Shown here: one piece after another, positions 6,418 through 13,612 of the stretch
How positions within the stretch are numbered: position 1 is the first letter of the stretch
How the letters are laid out: each line of letters opens with the position of its first letter
Assembly (NCBI GenBank): GCA_910585415.1
Contig: CAJUDT010000063.1
Span: forward strand, 1-14,937
Direction of reading: 5' to 3'
DNA: 14,937 bases
DNA from: an uncultured Flavonifractor sp.
GTDB lineage: Bacteria; Bacillota; Clostridia; Oscillospirales; Oscillospiraceae
Made by a program: the position numbers and the translations under genes
Notes under the pieces: model-generated
What the model was told of the DNA's origin: nothing
Databases searched by the model: none
Seen by the model: the letters and a program-made list of their open reading frames with translations, nothing else

Positions 6418-7779
6418 TTACATACCCACGGAAGCAAGTCCGATGAACAGGAAGCAGGTGATGAAGGGGATGATAATCTGAGTGACCATGATGTCGAAAT
6501 AGGCCTCTTTGTGGGTCAGCTTGCAGATGCCCAGCAGGGTAATCTGCGCGCCCTGGTGGGGCAGGCTGTCCAGAGTACCGGCGGCAATGGCGCCGATGCG
6601 GTGGACATAGGGCATCTTCGCGCCCAGAGCGATGTAAGTATCCTTCAGAGCGTTGAAAGCCACGCCCATGCCGCCGGAGGCGGAGCCGCAGGCGCCCGCA
6701 CAGACAGCGACGGTAATCATAACGAAGAACAGGGGGTTCATATCCAGGGTCTGGAGGCCATTGACCAAGTCATGGAAGCCCTGGGTGTTCTGCACCACGC
6801 CGCCGAAGCCGACGACGATAGCGGTGTTGAGGATGGACACGCCGGAGTCGGCAGCGCCCTTGTTGAATACCTTGATCCAACCATCAATGCCGCCCTCGAT
6901 GCGGGGGAAGAACAGGATGCAGGCCAGCACTACGCCCAGGAACACGGAGGTTTCTACGGGCAGGCCGCCGCGGGTGCCGTCGTCTTTCAGAATGAGGGGA
7001 GCGTTGAAGAGGAACAGAATCAGGAAAATGGGAATGAGGGCCATAATGGGGTTGGGCAGAACCTCGTTGGCGTCATCATCGCGGAGCTCTTCCTCGGTCA
7101 GCTGTGTACGCAGGCGGCTGTCTACGAACTCATAGCCATTGCGGGTGAAGTAACGGGTGCGGTACTCCAGCCACACAAAAATCATCACGAAAGAGGCCAC
7201 GGTGGCAATCAGAGAGGGCAGGAACGCCGCTGTGGGCGTGGTGCCCAGGATTTTGATGGGGATAACGTTCTGAATCGAGGGGGAACCGGGGCCATACATG
7301 GACCAGGTCCAGGTGCCGGCCGAAATAGCGGCGGGAATCAGGCGGCGGGTCAGGTTAGAGCTACGGAACATCTGGAGGGCAATGGGATAAACCACGAAGA
7401 ATACCACAAAGCCGGAGATGCCGCCGTAAGTCAGCACGCCGGTGATGCACATGATGATGGGAGCCACAAAGCGGCCATGGCACATGCCGGAAAACCACTT
7501 GGCGATGGACTTGGCCGCGCCGGTGAACTGGTAGACCGCGCCGAAGAGCGCGCCCACAAAGAACACCAGGAAGTAGTCAGAAACATACTTGGCCGCAGCA
7601 GGCATGAAGTCACCTTTCAGGCCAGTCAGGATGGCAATGGGGCTTCCCGCGAAGATTGCGGAGAACACCAGCACGAAAATGGTGACCAGAGGCGCCAGAA
7701 TCAGCGCGGAAATCTGCTTAAAGGCCAGCACCGCAAAGAGGATAATGGCAATCAGCAGGACTAGGATACCTAAATTCAT
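6418..7779 (-). CDS. GntP-family permease (probable short-chain hydroxyacid importer)
   Basis: A 453-residue polytopic membrane protein with roughly a dozen hydrophobic helices, consistent with the GntP family (about 440-460 residues). Family-like stretches include the N-terminal helix (ILVLLIAIILFAVLAFKQIS), FFVGALFGAVYQFTGAAKSI, the glycine/serine-rich SMYGPGSPSIQNVIP, and GACGSASGGMGVAFNAL in the second half. GntP members import gluconate and other organic acids. In Bacillus subtilis a member (YxjC) lies beside the scoAB CoA-transferase genes and is associated with 3-hydroxybutyrate. Being between a CoA-transferase and an acyl-CoA dehydrogenase suggests import of 3-hydroxybutyrate, crotonate or a similar acid (inference). 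The ATG is preceded by AGGAAAGGAAG. The gap to the upstream CoA-transferase is 44 bp, consistent with one transcript. Confidence 0.88.
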   Translation of the reverse strand: MNLGILVLLIAIILFAVLAFKQISALILAPLVTIFVLVFSAIFAGSPIAILTGLKGDFMPAAAKYVSDYFLVFFVGALFGAVYQFTGAAKSIAKWFSGMCHGRFVAPIIMCITGVLTYGGISGFVVFFVVYPIALQMFRSSNLTRRLIPAAISAGTWTWSMYGPGSPSIQNVIPIKILGTTPTAAFLPSLIATVASFVMIFVWLEYRTRYFTRNGYEFVDSRLRTQLTEEELRDDDANEVLPNPIMALIPIFLILFLFNAPLILKDDGTRGGLPVETSVFLGVVLACILFFPRIEGGIDGWIKVFNKGAADSGVSILNTAIVVGFGGVVQNTQGFHDLVNGLQTLDMNPLFFVMITVAVCAGACGSASGGMGVAFNALKDTYIALGAKMPYVHRIGAIAAGTLDSLPHQGAQITLLGICKLTHKEAYFDIMVTQIIIPFITCFLFIGLASVGM

Positions 7780-7823
7780 AGATGGCTTCCTTTCCTTTTC
7801 TCTTATTTCATCTCACGTGGGAA

Positions 7824-9383
7824 TCAGCCCTTCAGACCCATGAGCCCATCGTTGAAGATACGCTCATCCATCAGCTTGGGACCACCCTCCTCCATCTTGG
7901 GGGTGAAGCCCATCAGGTCGATTACCTGGCTCTGCACGTCGATGCCGGGAGCCACTTCAATGAGATACACGCCGTCACTGCGCAGCTCAAAGACAGCCCG
8001 CTCTGTGATGTACTTGACCGGCTGGCCGGTCTTGTTGGCGTACGCGCCGGAGAAGGTGATCTGCTCCACGGTGTCAATGAGCTTGCGCTCCTTGCCCTCC
8101 TGGTCAACGACCAGCTTGCCGTCTTCCACGTGGCTCTTGAAGCCGCCCGCCGTAAAGGTGCCGCAGAAGAAAACCTTCTTGGCGTTCTGGGTGATGTTGA
8201 CGAAACCGCCACAGCCGGCGATCCGGGGACCGAATTTGGAGACGTTGATGTTGCCTTCCTTGTCCGCCTGTGCCAGACCCAGGAACGCCAGATCCACGCC
8301 GCCGCCGTCATAGAAATCAAACTGATACGGCTGGTCCAGGATGGCCTCTACGTTAACGGAGCCGCCGAATTTGGGACCGCCTTGGGGCACGCCGCCCACA
8401 GGCCCGGCCTCCACGGTGAGGGTCATGTAATCGCCAATCCCCTCCTCGTTGGCTACCATCGAGATGTACTCAGGAATACCAATACCCAGGTTGACCACCT
8501 TGTTGGGCTCCAGCTCCATCGCCGCCCGGCGGCCAATGATCTTCTTGGCGCTCATGGGCGGATACTCCAGACTGCCCAGAGGCACCCGGAAGTCGCCGGT
8601 CATGGAGCCGTCATACTCACAGCCCTGGCACTGAGCGTGGTCCTCCTTGCTGTCGCAGACCACCAGCGCATCCACATACACACCGGGAATCTTGACCAGC
8701 TTGGGGTCCACACTGCCGGCCTGAACCACCTTCTCCACCTGGACAATGACCTTGCCGCCGGAGTTCTTGGCGGCCTGGGCAATGGAGGTGGCCTCGTTGG
8801 TGCAGCACTCGTGCTCCAGGGTTACGTTGCCGTTCTCGTCGGCAATGGAGCCGCGGATGAAGGCGATGTCCACAGGGATGGCTTTATACAGCAGCCGCTC
8901 CTGGCCCAGGACCTCCACCACCTCGACGATGTCCTCGGTGGTGACGCTATTGAGCTTGCCGCCCTCAATGCGGGGGTCGGCAAAGGTGTTCAGGCCCACG
9001 TGGGTCAGGGTGCCCAGCTTGTGAGCGGCCACGTCCCGGAAGAGCTGGGAAAGGGTGCCCTGGGGCAGGTTATAGGCCTCCAGCTTGTTGGCAATGATGA
9101 GCTTGCCCAGCTCGGGAACCATGTTGTAGTGACCGCCCACCACCCGCTTGAGCATTCCCTCATGGGCAAAGTGGTCGGCGCCGCTGCCGTCCCGGTTGCC
9201 CTGGGCGGCAGCATAGAAGAGGGTCAGGTTTTTGGGGCTGCCCGTCTCCAGAAAGCGCTGCTCCAGAGCCTTGTTGAGGGCCTCGGGCATCTGGCTGGCC
9301 ACAAAGCCGCTGGTGGAAATCGTCACGCCGTCCTCCACCCAGGAGGCGGCCTCAGCGGCGGTGAGAATGGGTTTCTTGGACAT
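7824..9383 (-). CDS. Fused acetate/propionate-type acyl CoA-transferase (class I)
   Basis: A 519-residue single-chain class I CoA-transferase of the Pct/YdiF type (alpha and beta halves fused, about 5-250 and 285-500). It moves CoA from a donor such as acetyl-CoA or butyryl-CoA to a carboxylic acid. The catalytic glutamate is Glu325 in LTVEAGPVGGVPQGG, which forms the covalent glutamyl-CoA intermediate; the following GG-x-PxGG loop is typical. GIGIPEYIS (301-309) begins the second half. Length and glutamate position fit propionate CoA-transferases. ATG 9383 is chosen because AAGGAG lies 10 nt upstream. The further-upstream in-frame start (9428) lacks a ribosome site and adds a non-homologous-looking tail. 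In this operon it probably activates the acid imported by the GntP permease; the true substrate is unproven. Confidence 0.92.
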   Translation of the reverse strand: MSKKPILTAAEAASWVEDGVTISTSGFVASQMPEALNKALEQRFLETGSPKNLTLFYAAAQGNRDGSGADHFAHEGMLKRVVGGHYNMVPELGKLIIANKLEAYNLPQGTLSQLFRDVAAHKLGTLTHVGLNTFADPRIEGGKLNSVTTEDIVEVVEVLGQERLLYKAIPVDIAFIRGSIADENGNVTLEHECCTNEATSIAQAAKNSGGKVIVQVEKVVQAGSVDPKLVKIPGVYVDALVVCDSKEDHAQCQGCEYDGSMTGDFRVPLGSLEYPPMSAKKIIGRRAAMELEPNKVVNLGIGIPEYISMVANEEGIGDYMTLTVEAGPVGGVPQGGPKFGGSVNVEAILDQPYQFDFYDGGGVDLAFLGLAQADKEGNINVSKFGPRIAGCGGFVNITQNAKKVFFCGTFTAGGFKSHVEDGKLVVDQEGKERKLIDTVEQITFSGAYANKTGQPVKYITERAVFELRSDGVYLIEVAPGIDVQSQVIDLMGFTPKMEEGGPKLMDERIFNDGLMGLKG

Positions 9384-9432
9384 GATGGGTTGTCTCCTTC
9401 CTGTTTTTATAGTTGGAAACACTGCCATATGG

Positions 9433-9475
9433 CCCGGCGGGGCCAGGGGAAGGGAGAACCCCCGGTCCCGCCGGG
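9433..9475. other. Intercistronic inverted repeat between crotonase and CoA-transferase genes
   Basis: CCCGGCGGG (9433-9441) and CCCGCCGGG (9467-9475) form a perfect 9-bp GC stem with a 25-nt loop, in the 108-bp gap of the operon. No T-run follows on the minus strand, so an mRNA stability or processing element is more likely than a terminator. Confidence 0.5.
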
Positions 9476-9491
9476 AAAGGCTGCTCTGCTC

Positions 9492-10271
9492 TTACTTGCC
9501 AGTAAAGTGCTTCTCCTTGCGCTTCTCCAGGAAGGCGGTCATGCCCTCTTTCTTGTCCTCGGTGGCGAAGGACAGGCCGAAGAGGTTGGCCTCCAGCTTC
9601 AGGCCGCTGTCCAGGTCGGTGTCGCAGCCAGTGTTGATGGCCTGCTTGGCCAGAGCGACGGCGAAGGGGCCGTTCTTCATGATGCGGCCAGCCATAGCCT
9701 TGCAGTAGTCGATAAGCTCGGCCTGGGGAACCACGTGGTTGGCCAGACCCATGCGGTAAGCCTCCTCCGCAGAGATCATATCGCAGGTAAAGATGAGCTC
9801 CTTGGCGCGGCCCTTGCCCACCAGACGGGCCAGGCGCTGGGTGCCGCCGAAGCCGGGCAGGATGCCCAAGCCGCACTCGGGCTGGGCGAACTTAGCGTTC
9901 TCGGAGGCTACGCGGATGTCACAGGCCATGGAAATCTCGCAGCCGCCGCCCAGGGCGAAGCCGTTCACAGCGGCGATGGTGACCTGAGGCATGTTCTCCA
10001 GACGGCCAAAGGCCTCGCGGGCCAGCAGGCCCATGGTGCGGCCCTCGGCGGCAGTGGCGTTGACCATCTCGGAAATGTCCGCGCCAGCCACGAAGGACTT
10101 CTCGCCGGAGCCGGTGAGGATAACCACCTTCACGTCCGCATTCTTCTCCAGGTCGGCCAGGCAGGTGTTCAGTTCAGCAAGGGTCTCGCTATTCAGGGCG
10201 TTCAGAGACTTGGGACGGTTGATCGTCAGCAGGGCGATTCCATTTTCGATTTCCAGCAGCAAATTGTTCAT
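9492..10271 (-). CDS. crt: Crotonase / (S)-specific 3-hydroxybutyryl-CoA dehydratase
   Basis: A 259-residue enoyl-CoA hydratase of the crotonase superfamily, interconverting (S)-3-hydroxyacyl-CoA and trans-2-enoyl-CoA; short-chain (Crt-like) use is inferred from its size and neighbours. Both catalytic glutamates are present: Glu112 in GFALGGGCEIS and Glu132 in FAQPECGLGILPGFGG. The oxyanion-hole segments are SFVAGADISEM (~59-69) and the ALGGG loop. ATG 10271 is fixed by AGGAGGAG 5 nt upstream; an in-frame extension to 10367 would run through the promoter. It is first in the operon with CoA-transferase, permease and acyl-CoA dehydrogenase, behind a sigma-A-type promoter. It is divergent from the sigma-54 activator gene. 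Confidence 0.93.
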   Translation of the reverse strand: MNNLLLEIENGIALLTINRPKSLNALNSETLAELNTCLADLEKNADVKVVILTGSGEKSFVAGADISEMVNATAAEGRTMGLLAREAFGRLENMPQVTIAAVNGFALGGGCEISMACDIRVASENAKFAQPECGLGILPGFGGTQRLARLVGKGRAKELIFTCDMISAEEAYRMGLANHVVPQAELIDYCKAMAGRIMKNGPFAVALAKQAINTGCDTDLDSGLKLEANLFGLSFATEDKKEGMTAFLEKRKEKHFTGK

Positions 10272-10346
10272 GATGTCTCCTCCTGTTAAATGTTTGATGT
10301 GGATGCTGTCCTTTGTGGTCCTCTCCAGAACCATTGTACGTGCTCC

Positions 10347-10374
10347 ATGATAATCATTTTTTGCCATTTGTCAA
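10347..10374 (-). promoter_or_regulatory. sigma-A promoter of the crt operon
   Basis: On the minus strand, TTGACA (10369-10374), a 16-bp spacer and TATCAT (10347-10352). Transcription would start near 10340, giving a ~70-nt leader. The leader holds a small hairpin (TGGTTCT/AGGACCA, 10316-10333, GGAG loop). Just upstream of the -35 is a short dyad, CAATT-N7-AATTG (10377-10393), a possible regulator site. No -24/-12 element was found here. Confidence 0.65.
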
Positions 10375-10530
10375 TGCAATTTTGTGCGAATTGTCGTAGA
10401 ATTTTTTTATGTCCGGCATCCCATTCGTTAATATTTTCTCTTCCTTACAGGTTTTCGGATGGCAGAATATTCAGTTATAAGTATTTTTCGGTATCAAAAC
10501 TATTTGTGTAAAATAAAACTGGCCGCGCCG

Positions 10531-10554
10531 GGTCCGGACCTGCAAAGGGCCCTT
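10531..10554. promoter_or_regulatory. Tandem perfect palindromes at the activator promoter
   Basis: Two adjacent 10-bp perfect palindromes, GGTCCGGACC (10531-10540) and AAGGGCCCTT (10545-10554), abut and overlap the -35 of the sigma-54 activator gene. They may be operator half-sites or a GC-rich boundary element between the divergent promoters. Confidence 0.35.
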
Positions 10555-10581
10555 GCCCTGCGGACGTCAATGGGATATACT
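10553..10581 (+). promoter_or_regulatory. Probable sigma-A promoter of the sigma-54 activator gene
   Basis: TTGCCC (10553-10558), a 17-bp spacer and TATACT (10576-10581). Transcription would begin near 10588, ahead of the GAGAGGGA site (10602-10609) and the GTG start at 10616. An 8-bp direct repeat, GGATATAC (10573-10580 and 10585-10592), straddles the -10 region. Confidence 0.55.
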
Positions 10582-10615
10582 GTTGGATATACCGCCGGGA
10601 AGAGAGGGACACTTT

Positions 10616-12025
10616 GTGCTGAATGACTATGCCTGCCGCCGCCTGTTTGAGGAATTTATCGCGGATACCAACGATGGCTTCATCGTTGTGGACCCGAATG
10701 GAATCGTATTGGAAATCAATCAAAATTACTGTGATTTTTTGGGGAAAACTCAGGAGGAAATTGTGGGACGGCCCATCCAGGAGACAATTTCCACCACCAC
10801 TATGCACGAGGTCCTGCGCTCCCGGCAGCGGGGAGACGGGCCCAACGGCGTGTACCTGCACCCCTATGCCGGCGGCGACACCCGCCTGCACGTGGACACT
10901 CACGCGGTGTGCAACCGCTTCTGCTTTTTTGCCGGGGACGGCACCCTTCTTGGCGCAGCCGCCCAGATTTCCTTCAAAGAGCGTACCGCCGCTATGGCCT
11001 ACGGCCTGATGGAGCAAGAGTTGCAATACTACAAAGAGGCCTATCAAAACCAGAGCGCTCCCGCTGTGGGATTGAAGCAGATTATCGGAAATTCTCCCCA
11101 GATGGAGGAGCTTAAACGCAAAACCCAGAAGATCGCGCGGAGAGATTTCCCGGTGCTTATCACCGGGGAGACCGGTACCGGGAAAGAGATGTTCGCCAAG
11201 GCGATTCACCTGGAGAGCGCCCGGCGGGACAAGCCCATTATCTCCATCAACTGCGCCGCCATCCCCGCTGAACTGTTGGAGAGCGAGCTGTTCGGATACG
11301 AGCCGGGGGCCTTCACCGGGGCCAGCCGGAGCGGAAAGCTGGGACGTTTCCAGCTCGCCGAGGGAGGCACCGTCTTTTTAGACGAGATTGGCGACATGCC
11401 TCTGCCCCTTCAGGCCAAGCTGCTCCGAGTACTCCAGGAGAGGGAGCTTGAACGGGTGGGCGGCGGGATGCCCGTCCCCATTGATGTGCGGATTGTCGCC
11501 GCCACCCGCCGGGACCTGCCGGACATGATCCGCCGCGGGACCTTTCGGGAGGACCTGTACTACCGGCTGAACGTCATTAACCTGGAGATGATTCCCCTGC
11601 GGGAGCACCCGGAGGACATCCCCCTCTACATCTCCCACACCCTGGAGCGGCTCAACCGGGAGTACCGGACGGATATTCTGCTCTCGGACGCGGCCAAGCG
11701 GCGCTTGCAGGAATACCGCTGGCCCGGCAATGTGCGGGAGCTGATGAATGTTATCACCAGCGCCTATGCTTCCTGCGACCTGCTGCTGATTGACGAGATG
11801 GACCTGCCCACAAAGCTGCTGTCCAACCCCCGCCCGGCAGGGGCCAGACGTTTGCCCGACATGGTGGCCGAATACGAGGCCGCGGTCATTCGGGACGCCC
11901 TGCGCCGCCACAACCAAAACATCCCCGCTGCGGCCAGGGAACTTGGAATCGACCGCAGCCTGCTCTATCGGAAGATACAGAAGGCGGGTATTATAATCAA
12001 GCGCGTGCTGGAAGAGCCCTCCTGA
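10616..12025 (+). CDS. Sigma-54-dependent transcriptional activator (PAS-AAA+-Fis HTH)
   Basis: A 469-residue enhancer-binding protein. Residues ~10-125 form a PAS-like sensor (DGFIVVDPNGIVLEINQNYC). The AAA+ domain (~155-400) has Walker A GETGTGK (184-190), the sigma-54-contacting loop GAFTGA (231-236), Walker B GTVFLDEIGD (251-260), and the arginine-finger region FREDLYYRLNV. The C-terminal Fis-type HTH (~425-460) includes NQNIPAAARELGIDRSLLYR. With no receiver domain, the PAS region probably senses a small molecule directly. GTG 10616 is preferred because GAGAGGGA ends 6 nt upstream; the open frame extends back to a TTG at 10553, but that TTG is part of the predicted -35. It lies between the divergent crt operon and the convergent hydratase gene, whose -24/-12 promoter is its likeliest target. 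Confidence 0.93.
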   Translation: MLNDYACRRLFEEFIADTNDGFIVVDPNGIVLEINQNYCDFLGKTQEEIVGRPIQETISTTTMHEVLRSRQRGDGPNGVYLHPYAGGDTRLHVDTHAVCNRFCFFAGDGTLLGAAAQISFKERTAAMAYGLMEQELQYYKEAYQNQSAPAVGLKQIIGNSPQMEELKRKTQKIARRDFPVLITGETGTGKEMFAKAIHLESARRDKPIISINCAAIPAELLESELFGYEPGAFTGASRSGKLGRFQLAEGGTVFLDEIGDMPLPLQAKLLRVLQERELERVGGGMPVPIDVRIVAATRRDLPDMIRRGTFREDLYYRLNVINLEMIPLREHPEDIPLYISHTLERLNREYRTDILLSDAAKRRLQEYRWPGNVRELMNVITSAYASCDLLLIDEMDLPTKLLSNPRPAGARRLPDMVAEYEAAVIRDALRRHNQNIPAAARELGIDRSLLYRKIQKAGIIIKRVLEEPS

Positions 12026-12145
12026 ACCGGGATGCGGGAGTCCGAGCGGCAACGGGTCTGCCGGCCTGTCCCCTCCCCTTTTGGGAATGAAACGCTCACG
12101 CTCTCTTGTCCATGAGAACTGGTCCGCCTCGGGAAAACGGGAGGA

Positions 12146-13030
12146 TTATTTCCACTCGAAAACGCCCCGGTTCAGCACAGGCTTGCCCGTAGAGACGTTC
12201 ATAAAGCGGAAGTACGCGACGCCCTCCCCCATCTTCCACAGCTGGAGCTTCACCGGCGTATCCGGGAAAAGCACCGAGGTCATTTGGGCCGCCATACGGG
12301 TCATGCGCTCCGGCTCACCGGGAATGAGGGCCTGAATGGCCAGACGGCAGGAGAAGCCGAAGGAACACAAACCCTGCATGAAGGAGGTCTCAAAGCCCAT
12401 TTTCTGAGCGTACTCCGGGTCCACATGGACCAGATTGGTATCGCCCGTCAGGCGGTAGAGCAGATTCTGTACCGGACTGATGTAATCGTCCAGCTCCACG
12501 TCGGGGGCCCGGTCGGGAATGACCACCGTGCTCTTGGGCATGGGAGGACCGCCAAAGCCGCCGGCCTCGTGGAAGAAGGTGGTGGAGTAGTTGGTACATA
12601 CGTCGTTGCCCGCCTCATCCCGGACCAGGACCTTGGTCTTGACCACCGCGCCCTTGCCTTCGCCCCGGTCGTATACATCGGTAATCACATCCTGGTACTG
12701 GAAAGTGCCCTTGATGGGGTCAATGGGGCGGTGCATGATGATTTCATGGTCCATGTTCAGGAAGGAGATGGAGGGCTTGATAATTTCATCCGCCAGCATG
12801 GAGGCGGGCAGCGGCATCCACTGGTAAGGACGCACGTTTACCGTACCCCAATAAGGGATTGTGCCATAGGTGGGGATGGCCTTGAGCTTCTTTTCATAGA
12901 GATACTGAAGGTCGTCCCGCTTGGCCCCGACAGCCAGGGCGTACAGGACGATATCCCGCCAATTGTACTCCAGATAGCGGGGCTCCATACGCTTTCCGGC
13001 CAACAGGGCGGCCAGGTCTTGTCTTTCCAT
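12146..13030 (-). CDS. Hydratase-2-type (R)-specific enoyl-CoA hydratase (MaoC-like, double hotdog)
   Basis: A 294-residue protein with the size and layout of the double-hotdog hydratase 2 found in eukaryotic multifunctional enzyme 2. The N-terminal non-catalytic hotdog carries LEYNWRDIVLYALAVGA (20-36). The catalytic C-terminal hotdog has the hydratase-2 motif YRLTGDTNLVHVDPEYA (192-208) with Asp197, Asn199 and His202, followed by GFETSFMQGLCSFGF. The usual Pro after Asn is Leu here. Expected reaction: trans-2-enoyl-CoA to (R)-3-hydroxyacyl-CoA, reversibly. ATG 13030 is chosen for the AAAGGAG site 10 nt upstream; an 11-residue extension to 13063 has no ribosome site. It is monocistronic, convergent with the sigma-54 activator gene, and preceded by a -24/-12 promoter. 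The stereochemistry is inferred from the family. Confidence 0.87.
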   Translation of the reverse strand: MERQDLAALLAGKRMEPRYLEYNWRDIVLYALAVGAKRDDLQYLYEKKLKAIPTYGTIPYWGTVNVRPYQWMPLPASMLADEIIKPSISFLNMDHEIIMHRPIDPIKGTFQYQDVITDVYDRGEGKGAVVKTKVLVRDEAGNDVCTNYSTTFFHEAGGFGGPPMPKSTVVIPDRAPDVELDDYISPVQNLLYRLTGDTNLVHVDPEYAQKMGFETSFMQGLCSFGFSCRLAIQALIPGEPERMTRMAAQMTSVLFPDTPVKLQLWKMGEGVAYFRFMNVSTGKPVLNRGVFEWK

Positions 13031-13156
13031 AGTGTGACAGCTCCTTTCTGATGTTACAGGCACTCAGGCCCGGATTATGCGCGGCGTCAGGTGCTCACAG
13101 CTATTTGCGCTCCGGCAAAAAGGCCATGCGAGCAGACTGGTGACTTATATTTAATG

Positions 13157-13172
13157 TGCAAGTTCCATGCCA
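13157..13172 (-). promoter_or_regulatory. Sigma-54 (-24/-12) promoter of the hydratase-2 gene
   Basis: On the minus strand the element reads TGGCATG-GAAC-TTGCA, against the consensus TGGCACG-N4-TTGCA: one mismatch, with the required GG and GC exactly 10 bp apart. Transcription would start near 13146, ~115 nt upstream of the ATG at 13030. The adjacent gene encodes a GAFTGA-bearing activator. Confidence 0.82.
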
Positions 13173-13289
13173 CTTTCAGCATCCCTGATAAATGTTCGGA
13201 ATGTTGCCGCTACAGCCTTTTAGCAGCGGCTGGCTGGCTCCATTTGGCATTCGGGGATGATGGTGTTCTTTACAGGTTTGCAAGGATTT

Positions 13290-13324
13290 GTTGTAAAGTT
13301 GCAACGGTGTTGTAATTTTGCAAC
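13290..13324. promoter_or_regulatory. Paired 16-bp dyads: likely enhancer (UAS) for the sigma-54 activator
   Basis: GTTGTAAAGTTGCAAC (13290-13305) and GTTGTAATTTTGCAAC (13309-13324) differ at only two central positions. Both have the dyad form GTTGyAA...TTGCAAC and are spaced 19 bp start to start. They lie about 118-152 bp upstream of the -24 element, the usual distance for sigma-54 enhancers. A weaker third match (TTTACAGGTTTGCAA) is near 13270-13284. Confidence 0.75.
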
Positions 13325-13376
13325 ACTCGAAGTATCATGGTACACAGGGTATATCCCCCTATTCCACAAAAATAAA

Positions 13377-13414
13377 TGCAGGTTTGAGTCAGAAGAATTT
13401 TACTCAAACCTGCA
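13377..13414 (-). terminator. Rho-independent terminator downstream of recombinase gene
   Basis: A 13-bp perfect stem (TGCAGGTTTGAGT 13377-13389 with ACTCAAACCTGCA 13402-13414), a 12-nt loop, and on the minus strand a T-rich tail TTTATTTTTG. It would stop transcripts entering from the recombinase gene before they reach the hydratase enhancer and promoter. Confidence 0.8.
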
Positions 13415-13612
13415 CAGCAGCATCCAAAATATGCGGTTGTATCTAATTTGCTACATAGCTTTATGTTTTTTACCAAAAACACCTAGATTTACTTTTCAGC
13501 AGCTATGTGGCCTCCATAGCGGTCTCTAGTTTTTTCAGGGCCTTCTTTTCAAGGCGGGATACATAGCGGCCCGGGTATTGTAAACGATGTGGTTTGTGAT
13601 TTGGTGTCAGTT
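13415..13612. other. AT-rich non-coding stretch between terminator and recombinase
   Basis: No intact gene is seen. Related motifs recur: GCTACATAGC (13450-13459), GCTATGTGGC (13502-13511, nearly its reverse complement) and TACATAGCGGC (13560-13570). A minus-strand open frame without a start codon (13503-13658) reads into the recombinase end and finishes with RYVSRLEKKALKKLETAM..., possibly a gene remnant. This is the likeliest zone for the left boundary of an integrated element, but no attachment-site duplication can be identified from one end. Confidence 0.35.

Noticed and set aside
6511..7764. 417-codon plus-strand open frame opposite the GntP permease
   Set aside because: Gly/Glu/His-rich shadow frame with no recognisable domain; the minus strand encodes a clear polytopic permease.
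9384..9428. N-terminal extension of the CoA-transferase to 9428
   Set aside because: No ribosome site at 9428, and the start at 9383 has AAGGAG upstream and gives the family's normal N-terminus.
7782..10289. Very long (835-codon) plus-strand open frame antisense to the CoA-transferase and crotonase genes
   Set aside because: It is rich in Gly, Ala, Leu, His and Val, matches no family, and lies opposite two genes with intact catalytic motifs; a by-product of GC-rich codon usage.
10272..10367. N-terminal extension of the crotonase to 10367
   Set aside because: It would translate through the -10 element and leader; ATG 10271 has a strong AGGAGGAG.
10272..10400. Sigma-54 promoter for the crt operon
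   Set aside because: TCGCAC-N4-TTGCA looked similar, but GG is replaced by CG and the spacing is one base short. No GG-N10-GC occurs on the minus strand here.
10529..10544. Sigma-54 promoter for the activator gene itself (CGGGTCC-N4-CTGCA)
   Set aside because: GG/GC spacing is correct but the -24 box matches poorly, and a better sigma-A promoter (10553-10581) is correctly placed before the ribosome site.
12026..12145. Terminator between the convergent activator and hydratase genes
   Set aside because: Only a 5-bp CGGCA/TGCCG stem near 12049-12066 without an adjacent T-run; not convincing on either strand.
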